Source: Flavobacterium branchiarum (GTDB taxonomy: Bacteria; Bacteroidota; Bacteroidia; Flavobacteriales; Flavobacteriaceae). Taken from it: 64,000 bases of DNA. Each line of letters starts with the position of its first letter. Position 1 is the first letter of the stretch. The stretch covers positions 1,116,001-1,180,000 of the forward strand of contig NZ_JAUFQQ010000005.1 in NCBI RefSeq assembly GCF_030409845.1, in the 5' to 3' direction. The position numbers and the translations under genes were made by a program. The notes beneath the pieces were generated by a model. The model saw only the letters and a program-made list of their open reading frames with translations, had not been told where the DNA came from and ran no database searches. Shown in pieces: positions 9,403-16,154 of the stretch.

Positions 9403-10446
9403 TTAAACTTCTGCTTCTTTATTGGCTAATTGCCCACAAGCAGCGTCAATATCTTTTCCTCTACTTCGGCGCACTTTTACAACGACTCCAATATTTTCTA
9501 GCGCTTTTATGTAGGCATTAATGGATTCTTCTGAAGCTTGTTGAAACTCTCCATCATCAATTGGATTGTATTCTATTAAATTGACCTTACAAGGCACATA
9601 TTTACAAAACTTAACCAATGCATCAATCGATGCTTTATCGTCGTTAATTCCTTTCCAAACTACGTATTCGTATGAAATTTTACACTTGGTCTTTCTGTAC
9701 CAATACTCTAATGACTCACGTAAATCGGCTAAAGGAAAGTTTTTACTAAATGGCATGATGCGGGCACGTATTTCATCTATTGCCGAATGCAATGAAACTG
9801 CCAATTTAAATTTAACATCGTCATCTGCCATTTTTTTAATCATTTTTGGTATCCCAGATGTTGAAACCATGATTCGTTTTGGCGACATTCCTAAACCTTC
9901 TGTAGATGTAATCATATCGATAGCCTTCATAACATTATTATAATTCATGAGCGGTTCTCCCATTCCCATAAAAACAATATTCGACAAGGGATGATTGTAG
10001 TACAAACGACTTTCTTTATCGATAGCTATTACCTGATCGTAAATTTCAGCAGGTTCTAGATTACGCATTCTTTTTAATCTTGCTGTAGCGCAGAAGTTAC
10101 AATCCAAACTACAACCTACTTGACTTGATACACATGCTGTAGTTCTTGTTTCTGTTGGAATCAAAACTGATTCTACAACCAACCCATCGTGTAATCGAAC
10201 GGCATTCTTTACAGTACCATCGTTACTGCGTTGCATTGTATCAACCTTAATATGATTGATAACAAAATTTTCTTCGAGCATTGATCGTGTTGCTTTTGCA
10301 ACATTGGTCATGTCTTCAAAACTATGTGCTCCTTTGCTCCATAACCATTCATAAACTTGATTTCCACGGAAGGCTTTGTCATTATTTGTGACAAAAAAAT
10401 CACGTAATTCTTCTTTTGATAAGGCTCGTATGTCTTTTTTCTCCAT
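9403..10446 (-). CDS. rlmN: 23S rRNA (adenine-2503 C2) methyltransferase RlmN
   Basis: Radical-SAM enzyme that methylates A2503 of 23S rRNA and also A37 of some tRNAs. The radical-SAM cluster motif CSLDCNFCATA lies near residue 111. GMGEPLMNYNNVMKAI and SLHSAIDEIRARIMP are family blocks, and the C-terminal DIDAACGQL carries the second conserved Cys. An ATG two codons upstream (10452) also exists. I prefer 10446 because a -7 box at 10457-10464 puts transcription initiation at about 10451, beyond the earlier ATG. Confidence 0.96.
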   Translation of the reverse strand: MEKKDIRALSKEELRDFFVTNNDKAFRGNQVYEWLWSKGAHSFEDMTNVAKATRSMLEENFVINHIKVDTMQRSNDGTVKNAVRLHDGLVVESVLIPTETRTTACVSSQVGCSLDCNFCATARLKRMRNLEPAEIYDQVIAIDKESRLYYNHPLSNIVFMGMGEPLMNYNNVMKAIDMITSTEGLGMSPKRIMVSTSGIPKMIKKMADDDVKFKLAVSLHSAIDEIRARIMPFSKNFPLADLRESLEYWYRKTKCKISYEYVVWKGINDDKASIDALVKFCKYVPCKVNLIEYNPIDDGEFQQASEESINAYIKALENIGVVVKVRRSRGKDIDAACGQLANKEAEV

Positions 10447-10456
10447 TTGCATGCTG

Positions 10457-10464
10457 CAAATTTA
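10457..10464 (-). promoter_or_regulatory. Candidate -7 box for rlmN
   Basis: Minus strand reads TAAATTTG, an exact TAnnTTTG match about 10 bases from the start codon. It helps decide the start of rlmN. Confidence 0.45.
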
Positions 10465-10792
10465 ATCACTTTTGTTGTTTTTTAATGTTTTTTAAATGCA
10501 TTCTTGCTAAAAAGTACAATTTGGCAAAAAAAAATTAAAAATTAATTCAATCGTTGTAAACGATGCAAAAGCCTGTAAACCCTCACTTCTTCAAATTTAG
10601 ACTGAATAAAAAATTTCTCCTAAAAAATTCATTCTAAAAATCATTTTAAAAAAATAAGATAGCACTTATCAACAATCAAACAACAAGTTGACCAACAACA
10701 CAATACACAAAAAAATTTCATTAGTAATTACATAAAAATTCCATGAAATTCCTCCATGACTATTAATATAACTCTTTATTAAACTTTTAACA

Positions 10793-10806
10793 ATGATTAT
10801 TATCAT
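10793..10806. promoter_or_regulatory. Possible operator dyad ATGATTATTATCAT
   Basis: A 5-bp arm repeat (ATGAT-tatt-ATCAT) lies where the -33 region of the YceI-operon promoter should be, 22 bases before its -7 box. It loosely recalls the ATGAT/ATCAT halves of Fur-type sites, but the spacing is wrong for a standard Fur box. The regulator is unknown. Confidence 0.25.
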
Positions 10807-10828
10807 GCTCTTTACTATACATGCATAG

Positions 10829-10836
10829 TAAATTTG
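10829..10836 (+). promoter_or_regulatory. Candidate -7 box for YceI / barrel / YceI-like operon
   Basis: TAAATTTG, an exact TAnnTTTG match, 87 bases before the start of the first gene. Confidence 0.45.
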
Positions 10837-10922
10837 ATAAAAAGAAAATAAGTATTGTTTATAAAGTCAGTATATGAGCGCATTTACAAACAATATCTTA
10901 TAAATGAGTAACGAATAAATCA

Positions 10923-11489
10923 ATGAAAATGAAAACACTAAAATCAATTTTTTTAACAGTAGCATGTTTAGCAATGTCAACATACATGAGTGCACAAAAA
11001 AACTATACTGTAGATGCAAAATCGACTTTTATGGTAGCAGGAACATCTACAATGCACGATTGGGAAATGAAATCTAACTCTGGAACTGGTACAGCAAATT
11101 TAACTGTCACAGATGCTAAACTAACAGACATTCACAACCTAACAATTACTCTTTTGGCAGAAAGTATAAAAAGCCATAAAACGAGTATGGACAAGGTAGC
11201 TTATGAAACATTAAATACCAAAACGCACAAAAATATTAAGTACGTTTTAAAAGCTGCAGAAAAAGTGAATGAAACAACTTGGAACCTAACAGGAACATAC
11301 ACAATTGCAGGAGTTAGCAAAGACTATAAAACTCAGGTAAAAATTACTGTTAACAATGGAGCTGTAACCCTACAGGGATCGAACAAAATAACATTTGCCG
11401 ATTTCGGTATGACTCCTCCAAAAGCATTACTTGGAACAATCAAAACAGGAAAAGACCTTACTTTAAATTTCAGTATCATATTAAAATAA
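10923..11489 (+). CDS. YceI-family periplasmic lipocalin-like protein
   Basis: Signal peptide ending at about residue 24 (CLAMSTYMSAQ), then a YceI domain. The start is KNYTVDAKSTFMVAGTSTMH followed by DWEM, and the end is FADFGMTPPKALLGTIKTGK. YceI proteins fold as an extended lipocalin barrel that can bind isoprenoid or other long lipids; the ligand here is unknown. First gene of a tight operon (7-base gap to the next), it shares its C-terminal pattern with the third gene. ATG codons occur at residues 1 and 3, and either could be used. Confidence 0.9.
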   Translation: MKMKTLKSIFLTVACLAMSTYMSAQKNYTVDAKSTFMVAGTSTMHDWEMKSNSGTGTANLTVTDAKLTDIHNLTITLLAESIKSHKTSMDKVAYETLNTKTHKNIKYVLKAAEKVNETTWNLTGTYTIAGVSKDYKTQVKITVNNGAVTLQGSNKITFADFGMTPPKALLGTIKTGKDLTLNFSIILK

Positions 11490-11496
11490 ATACCAC

Positions 11497-12861
11497 ATGA
11501 AAAAAATCTATCTCATAGCTACAGTTTTACTAGGAATGGCTACAGCAACAGCTCAAGTGGGATTTGGGCAAATTCAGAATCAAATTTCACGAGACAAAAA
11601 CGGAATAAATCAATTTGACGTAAAAAAAGATACGGTTCAATACAAAGGACTAAGTATCGATATAGGAGCGGCATTTGCATTACAATTCCAAGGAGTAAAT
11701 TCTTTTAACGGACAAGAAAATCTATCTGCCCCAATTTCTGGCTACAGATTAAATAATCTTGAAAATAATTTTAATCTACCTACTGCTAACTTTACAATTG
11801 GCGCACAATTATTTGATGGAGTTCGTGTAAATCTAGACGTTTACCTTGCTTCTAGACACCATCATGAAACTTGGGTAAAAGGAGGATATTTACAAATTGA
11901 TAAATTAGATTTCATTAAGAAAGATTTCTTAGCCGATTTCATGAAATATGCTACTATTAAAATTGGTCAAATGGAGAATAACTACGGGGATGCTCACTTT
12001 AGAAGATCTGATAATGGTAATGCGCTAATGAACCCTTTTATTGGAAATAATATCATGGATGCATTTATTACAGAAATGGGTGCTGAACTTTACTATAACC
12101 GAAGTGGTTTTGTTGGTATGATTGGAGTTACAAACTCTAAACTAGACCAAGATGTTAAGGAAGTAAAACAAGCTAGTCCTACACATAACACAACGGTTAG
12201 CCCTACCATTTTAGCAAAAATTGGATACGACAAACAAATTGATCCAGATTTAAGAATAAGATTAACTGGGTCTTTATACCACACTGCAAATTCAAGTGGT
12301 AACTTATACGCATCAGATAGAGCTGGAAGCCGTTTTTATGGTGTAATGAGTCATAGTGATTATACTGGTGCCAATGGAGCTCCTGTTGCTGACAACTTTG
12401 ACCCAACTGCTAATAAAGATACTGGCCGTTTTAATCCTGGATACGGAAACTGGGCAACATCATACATGATTAACCCGTTTGTAAAATACAAAGGTTTTGA
12501 ATTTTTTGGTACTTTAGAATTTACTTCTGGTGGAGATGCCAAAGGGGTTGAGACTTCTCGTTCAGTAAACCAATATGCAGGAGACATTGTATACAGATTT
12601 GGTACAAACGAAAACCTTTTTATTGGAGCTAAATACAACTTGGTTGATGGTAAATTAAGAAACTCTGATGCAGAAGCTGTAAATATTACAAGATTTGAAA
12701 CTAGTGCTGGTTGGTTTATGACTAAAAATATTTTAGCTAAAGTTGGTTATGTAGACCAACGATACAAAAATTACAGCCAATTTAATGCTGCTGGAAATCC
12801 AAATGATTTATACAAAGGAAAATTTAACGGTGTAATGTTTGAAGCTGTTATCACATTCTAA
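11497..12861 (+). CDS. Outer-membrane beta-barrel (porin-like) protein
   Basis: 454 residues with a signal peptide cut after about residue 19 (MATATAQ). Throughout there are amphipathic strand-like segments with many aromatic residues at the ends, for example FEFFGTLEFTSGGDAKGVET, and a terminal strand FNGVMFEAVITF. This is the look of a diffusion-channel barrel of about 16-18 strands. It lies between two YceI-like genes with 7- and 8-base gaps, so the three are surely co-transcribed and probably act on the same ligand. I cannot assign a substrate. Confidence 0.85.
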   Translation: MKKIYLIATVLLGMATATAQVGFGQIQNQISRDKNGINQFDVKKDTVQYKGLSIDIGAAFALQFQGVNSFNGQENLSAPISGYRLNNLENNFNLPTANFTIGAQLFDGVRVNLDVYLASRHHHETWVKGGYLQIDKLDFIKKDFLADFMKYATIKIGQMENNYGDAHFRRSDNGNALMNPFIGNNIMDAFITEMGAELYYNRSGFVGMIGVTNSKLDQDVKEVKQASPTHNTTVSPTILAKIGYDKQIDPDLRIRLTGSLYHTANSSGNLYASDRAGSRFYGVMSHSDYTGANGAPVADNFDPTANKDTGRFNPGYGNWATSYMINPFVKYKGFEFFGTLEFTSGGDAKGVETSRSVNQYAGDIVYRFGTNENLFIGAKYNLVDGKLRNSDAEAVNITRFETSAGWFMTKNILAKVGYVDQRYKNYSQFNAAGNPNDLYKGKFNGVMFEAVITF

Positions 12862-12869
12862 CTAACTCA

Positions 12870-13421
12870 ATGAAAAATTTATTTACAATTGGATTGTTGG
12901 GTTTAGCATTATTCCTATCTCTAGGAAGTGCTAAGCCCACTTTTTTCCCTGACGATTCAATTTTAATTATTAATAAAATTGAAATTATAATTAGCGGAAA
13001 ATCAACTGTTGGCGATTACAACTGTGGTAATTCATTAATTAAAAAAGACAGTATCTTTTTAAGCCTAAATAAAAAAAATAGTATTTCAGCAGAGATCCCT
13101 ATGTCTAAGTTTGATTGTAGAAACAAAATAATGACCAAAGATTTGCAAGCTACGGTAAAAACAAAAATATATCCTAATAGCTTTGTAACCTTATCCGACA
13201 TTAGACCTTGTGGTAAAAACTACAAATGCAATCTTACTTTTTTAATAACAGACAAAACGCTTAAATACAAAGACTTTATATTAAACACCACGGGCAATAA
13301 AATCCAAGGAACTCTCAATTTGAATTTTTCTGATATTGGTCTTGCCCCCCCTGTAAAGATGGCTGGACTCATAAAAGTAAAAGATCAAATAATAATAGAT
13401 TTTAGTTTATATAAAAACTAA
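12870..13421 (+). CDS. Divergent YceI-like secreted protein
   Basis: Signal peptide (MKNLFTIGLLGLALFLSLGS, cut near AKP). The C-terminal NLNFSDIGLAPPVKMAGLIK aligns by eye with FADFGMTPPKALLGTIKTGK of the first gene of the operon, so I read it as a diverged YceI-like paralogue. It has four Cys residues (near positions 52, 84, 113 and 119) that the first copy lacks, suggesting disulphides. It is the last gene of the operon. No clear terminator follows. Confidence 0.72.
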   Translation: MKNLFTIGLLGLALFLSLGSAKPTFFPDDSILIINKIEIIISGKSTVGDYNCGNSLIKKDSIFLSLNKKNSISAEIPMSKFDCRNKIMTKDLQATVKTKIYPNSFVTLSDIRPCGKNYKCNLTFLITDKTLKYKDFILNTTGNKIQGTLNLNFSDIGLAPPVKMAGLIKVKDQIIIDFSLYKN

Positions 13422-13606
13422 CTATACCGCTTTAAAAAAAGTTTTCATACAATAATCAAAAAATTAAAAGTTTGGTACAAGAATTGTATTTACACTTCTA
13501 GGAAAGATAGTCCTACAAAAAAAAGCAATGTCTCGTTTTTTTATGTAAATTGTTCTTTCTTAAAACTATATACTTAACATTGTATCAACCCAAAAAATAA
13601 TTAATT

Positions 13607-13939
13607 ATGAAAAAACAAATTTTAAGCTTAGCAGTTATCGCTTTATTAGCATTCGGAGTACAATCTTGCGAGAAGAAAGAACCAAAACCTACTGAAGACG
13701 AATTAACAATTGGAAACAAAGTAGACTCTTTAGCTACAGAAATCGATGAAGTAAAAGACACTGCAGTAGACAAAGTAGAAGATGCTGCTAAAGATGTTAA
13801 AGAAGCTACTAAAAAAGCGGCTGAAGATGTAAAAAATGCTACAGAAAAAGGAGCTAAAAAAGTAGAAGAAGCTGCTAAAGTTGCTAAAGACGGAACTGTA
13901 AAAACAGCTAAAGAAGTTAATGATGCTTTAAAAAAATAG
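13607..13939 (+). CDS. Small lipoprotein with LEA-like / amphipathic helical repeats
   Basis: 110 residues. Lipoprotein signal with lipobox around VQSC (residues 18-21), then an acidic linker. From about residue 40 there is an almost uninterrupted Ala/Lys/Glu/Asp helix with an 11-residue rhythm (VDKVEDAAKDV, KEATKKAAEDV, KNATEKGAKKV). This resembles late-embryogenesis-abundant-type or surface coiled-coil helices. Such proteins can protect membranes under drying or osmotic stress, but that role is inference here. Single gene with a strong terminator. Confidence 0.82.
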   Translation: MKKQILSLAVIALLAFGVQSCEKKEPKPTEDELTIGNKVDSLATEIDEVKDTAVDKVEDAAKDVKEATKKAAEDVKNATEKGAKKVEEAAKVAKDGTVKTAKEVNDALKK

Positions 13940-13962
13940 TTTTTATTTCTAATAAAATTAAA

Positions 13963-13990
13963 ACCATTCGCCAACGCGAATGGTTTTTTT
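13963..13990 (+). terminator. Strong rho-independent terminator
   Basis: Perfect 9-bp stem ACCATTCGC/GCGAATGGT with a 4-base loop, running into a T-run. Confidence 0.9.
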
Positions 13991-14018
13991 TATGCAAATA
14001 AGTAAAGCAGATATTTTG

Positions 14019-14026
14019 TATTTTTG
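14019..14026 (+). promoter_or_regulatory. Candidate -7 box for O-methyltransferase
   Basis: TATTTTTG, an exact TAnnTTTG match 26 bases before the ATG at 14052. It lies inside a longer open frame starting at 13980, which argues for the later start. Confidence 0.55.
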
Positions 14027-14051
14027 TATTTCATTTTTAGCTTATACAACA

Positions 14052-14693
14052 ATGCATTTTATATCACAAGAACTAGAAGACTACATAGAACAGCACTCTG
14101 AAAAAGAACCAGAATTACTAGCTCGTTTAAACAAAGAAACCTACCAAAAAATTCTATTACCACGTATGTTAAGTGGTCATTTTCAAGGCCGCGTTTTAAG
14201 TATGTTATCTAAATTAATCAGACCAGTAAACATTCTTGAAATTGGTACTTACACTGGCTATGCTGCCTTGTGTTTATGTGAAGGAATGCAAGAAAATGGA
14301 CAATTACACACAATTGATATCAAAGAAGAATTAATCGATTTTCAACGAAAGTATTTTGACCAATCGCCTTGGGGAAAACAAATTTTTCAACACCTAGGAG
14401 AAGCAACTACCATCATCCCTACAATTGATGTAAAATTCGACTTGGTATTTATTGATGCTGATAAAGAAAATTACCTTAATTACTACGAAATGATTGTTCC
14501 TAAAATGAACAAAGGCGGAATCATTTTATCTGATAATGTTTTATGGAGTGGTAAAGTATTAGAACCATTGCATCCAAATGATATTAGCACAAAAATTCTT
14601 TTAGAATACAACTTACTTTTAAAGAATGACCCAAGAGTAGAAACTGTATTACTACCTATTAGAGACGGTTTAACTGTTAGTAGAGTTCTTTAA
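14052..14693 (+). CDS. SAM-dependent O-methyltransferase (class I, COMT-like)
   Basis: 213 residues from MHFISQELEDYIEQ. SAM-binding motif I is ILEIGTYTGYAALCL. LVFIDADKENYLNYYEM carries the metal-binding Asp, and GGIILSDNVLWSGKV is the matching metal/catalytic block, as in caffeoyl-CoA / catechol O-methyltransferases. The substrate is unknown. The frame is open further upstream to 13980, but that extension begins inside the preceding terminator and contains the promoter, so I reject it. Confidence 0.92.
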   Translation: MHFISQELEDYIEQHSEKEPELLARLNKETYQKILLPRMLSGHFQGRVLSMLSKLIRPVNILEIGTYTGYAALCLCEGMQENGQLHTIDIKEELIDFQRKYFDQSPWGKQIFQHLGEATTIIPTIDVKFDLVFIDADKENYLNYYEMIVPKMNKGGIILSDNVLWSGKVLEPLHPNDISTKILLEYNLLLKNDPRVETVLLPIRDGLTVSRVL

Positions 14694-14852
14694 GAAATCC
14701 TGAACCAATTTGTCGTGAAATTTCTGATGAGTAACTTATTAAATTATCCCATAAGAATAAAAAAAACAAAACAATTTGTGAAATTGAAAAAGGTAGAATA
14801 ACAATTATGAAACCTTTACTTTTTCATGCTTCTAATGAATCCTGCATTACCC

Positions 14853-14963
14853 CAATCTTGTCTTTCTGAGGCACGAAGAATCGCACCTAGTAGCTCGACA
14901 ATCTAGGAATACTTTGCGTTAGTTTCTTGTGGAGATTCTTCCTTCGTCAGAAAGACAAGATTG
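14853..14963. repeat. Long-hairpin REP/MITE-like palindromic element
   Basis: The ends are a perfect 17-bp inverted repeat (14853-14869 and 14947-14963, CAATCTTGTCTTTCTGA and its complement). The arms continue imperfectly inward through a shared GAAGAATC word. The loop contains a nested CCTAG/CTAGG pair (14886-14907). Total length is 111 bases. It lies downstream of the O-methyltransferase stop. I recall similar sequences scattered through Flavobacterium genomes, but copy number cannot be judged from one window. Confidence 0.75.
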
Positions 14964-15061
14964 TGGTTAAAAAAAATTCGAACAAAAGAAATTCTTGTTA
15001 CTCCAAAGGTTTTCGTATAGGTCCCGAAAGAACCAATATTAATTAAAAACACATCAGTGAT

Positions 15062-15154
15062 TCTGAGCACTTCTAGCCCAGATGGAAACGGCATCCTTTT
15101 CCTGGCTTCTTTAGTCAGGAAAAGATAAAGTGTACAGCTGGAAAATGCTCCTAA
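15062..15154. other. Structured element, possible ncRNA or dispersed repeat
   Basis: Three nested helices can be drawn: GAGCA (15065) with TGCTC (15146); CCAG (15078) with CTGG (15138); and ATCCTTTTCCTG (15093-15104) with CAGGAAAAGAT (15116-15126), 11 pairs with one bulged C. The unpaired bases between helices include GATGGAAACGGC and AAAGTGTA. I recall the frame AGCCC-GAT-GGAAACGGCATCC and AAAGAT-AGTG-ACAGC recurring in Flavobacteriaceae genomes. It sits just past the end of the PAP2 gene. The direction of any transcript is unknown. Confidence 0.5.
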
Positions 15155-15157
15155 AAA

Positions 15158-15721
15158 CTAAACTGGAAAATACTTCGCTTTTGCTTTTTGGTATAGCTTA
15201 TAGATTAAAAATCCCATTATTACTCCTACTGAATATCCACAAAGAATATCTAACGGGTAATGCAAGCCTAAGTAAATACGGCTGTAAGCAAAAATTAATG
15301 GCCACAGAAACAAGAATCCAAAATATTTAAAGTGCTTATTAAGTGCTAAATATAAAAAGGTTGCTGCTGCCATTGAATTAGCCGCATGGCCTGAGAAAAA
15401 ACTAAAAGATTTTCGAGATTGTACTATTCGAATAAACGAATTGATATCTGGATTATTACAAGGTCTTAATCGTTGTACGCTATACTTAACTGCATTGGTT
15501 AACTGATCTGTACAAGCTATTAAAATTGCTATAAACAAGAGTAAATACAAGGTTTGTTTTACTCCTATTTTTTTATAGATAATATAAAGTAATAGTAAAA
15601 AAAGTGGAGTCCAATTAAATTGATTTGTAATTACCAACCAAAATTTGTCATAAGTTTCAGAACCTAATCCGTTAAGAAATACAAATAAATTTACATCGAG
15701 TTCTTGTAATTTTTCAAGCAT
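15158..15721 (-). CDS. PAP2-superfamily membrane phosphatase
   Basis: 187 residues with several membrane segments. The three PAP2 catalytic motifs are present: KYSVQRLRP, SGHAANS (active His) and SRIYLGLHYPLD. Such enzymes hydrolyse lipid phosphates or undecaprenyl diphosphate at the inner membrane; the exact substrate is unknown. Its ATG overlaps the TatA stop by one base (TAATG), so the two are translationally coupled. Confidence 0.92.
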   Translation of the reverse strand: MLEKLQELDVNLFVFLNGLGSETYDKFWLVITNQFNWTPLFLLLLYIIYKKIGVKQTLYLLLFIAILIACTDQLTNAVKYSVQRLRPCNNPDINSFIRIVQSRKSFSFFSGHAANSMAAATFLYLALNKHFKYFGFLFLWPLIFAYSRIYLGLHYPLDILCGYSVGVIMGFLIYKLYQKAKAKYFPV

Positions 15722-16047
15722 TATAACTGACGTTTTATAGGTCCTGTAATACTGTCTATATCTTCTTTTGTTTTTTCAAATTGTGTGGTAGCGTCTCCTA
15801 ATAATTTAGTTTTAGCTTTCTCTATTTCTGAATTGATATTACCTGTCATATCGTCCAAGGTTTTTGCATCAAAGCCATTAGCCTCTGCTCCTTTTTGAAT
15901 TTCGCTTTTAATATCATTAGTCGCATTTTTAAGTTGCGCCATTGCTTTTCCCATTGTACGAGCTATTTCTGGCACTTTATCCGAACCAAAAAGCATAAGT
16001 ACTACAAATAATATGAAAATTAACTCTCCTCCTCCTATACCAAACAT
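15721..16047 (-). CDS. tatA: Twin-arginine translocase subunit TatA/E
   Basis: 108 residues. The N-terminal membrane helix (GGGELIFILFVVLMLFGSDK) is followed by the hinge and amphipathic helix VPEIARTMGKAMAQLKNATN, and then an acidic, soluble helical tail. Forms the pore for folded Tat substrates. The alkaline phosphatase at 50.2-51.6 kb has a Tat-like signal and would be a client. First gene of a two-gene unit with PAP2. Confidence 0.93.
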   Translation of the reverse strand: MFGIGGGELIFILFVVLMLFGSDKVPEIARTMGKAMAQLKNATNDIKSEIQKGAEANGFDAKTLDDMTGNINSEIEKAKTKLLGDATTQFEKTKEDIDSITGPIKRQL

Positions 16048-16069
16048 ATCTTTTTTATTTTATGTGCCA

Positions 16070-16077
16070 CAAAGATA
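16070..16077 (-). promoter_or_regulatory. Candidate -7 box for tatA-PAP2
   Basis: Minus strand reads TATCTTTG (TAnnTTTG), about 23 bases before the tatA start. Confidence 0.5.
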
Positions 16078-16110
16078 TTAAATTTTGTAGCCTACTGCTT
16101 TAAAATTTAC

Positions 16111-16144
16111 TTAAAAAAAAGAGACTCTATTACAAGTCTCTCTT
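16111..16144 (-). terminator. Terminator of M1 peptidase gene
   Basis: Minus-strand stem AGAGACT/AGTCTCT (16120-16141) followed by a run of eight T. Confidence 0.85.
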
Positions 16145-16154
16145 CCTTTTATAA

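Larger units (their letters stand above)
10465..10922. other. Long divergent intergenic region rlmN / YceI operon
   Basis: About 460 AT-rich bases without a convincing gene. It holds a 6-bp inverted repeat ATCGTT-gta-AACGAT (10550-10564), the dyad at 10793-10806 and a -7 box at 10829-10836. The rest shows nothing I can name. Confidence 0.5.

Noticed and set aside
13980..14051. Longer N-terminus of the O-methyltransferase
   Set aside because: It would start in the preceding terminator and include the promoter box.
14903..15330. Short frames overlapping the long hairpin and structured element
   Set aside because: They run through repeat DNA or against the PAP2 gene, with no protein-like composition.
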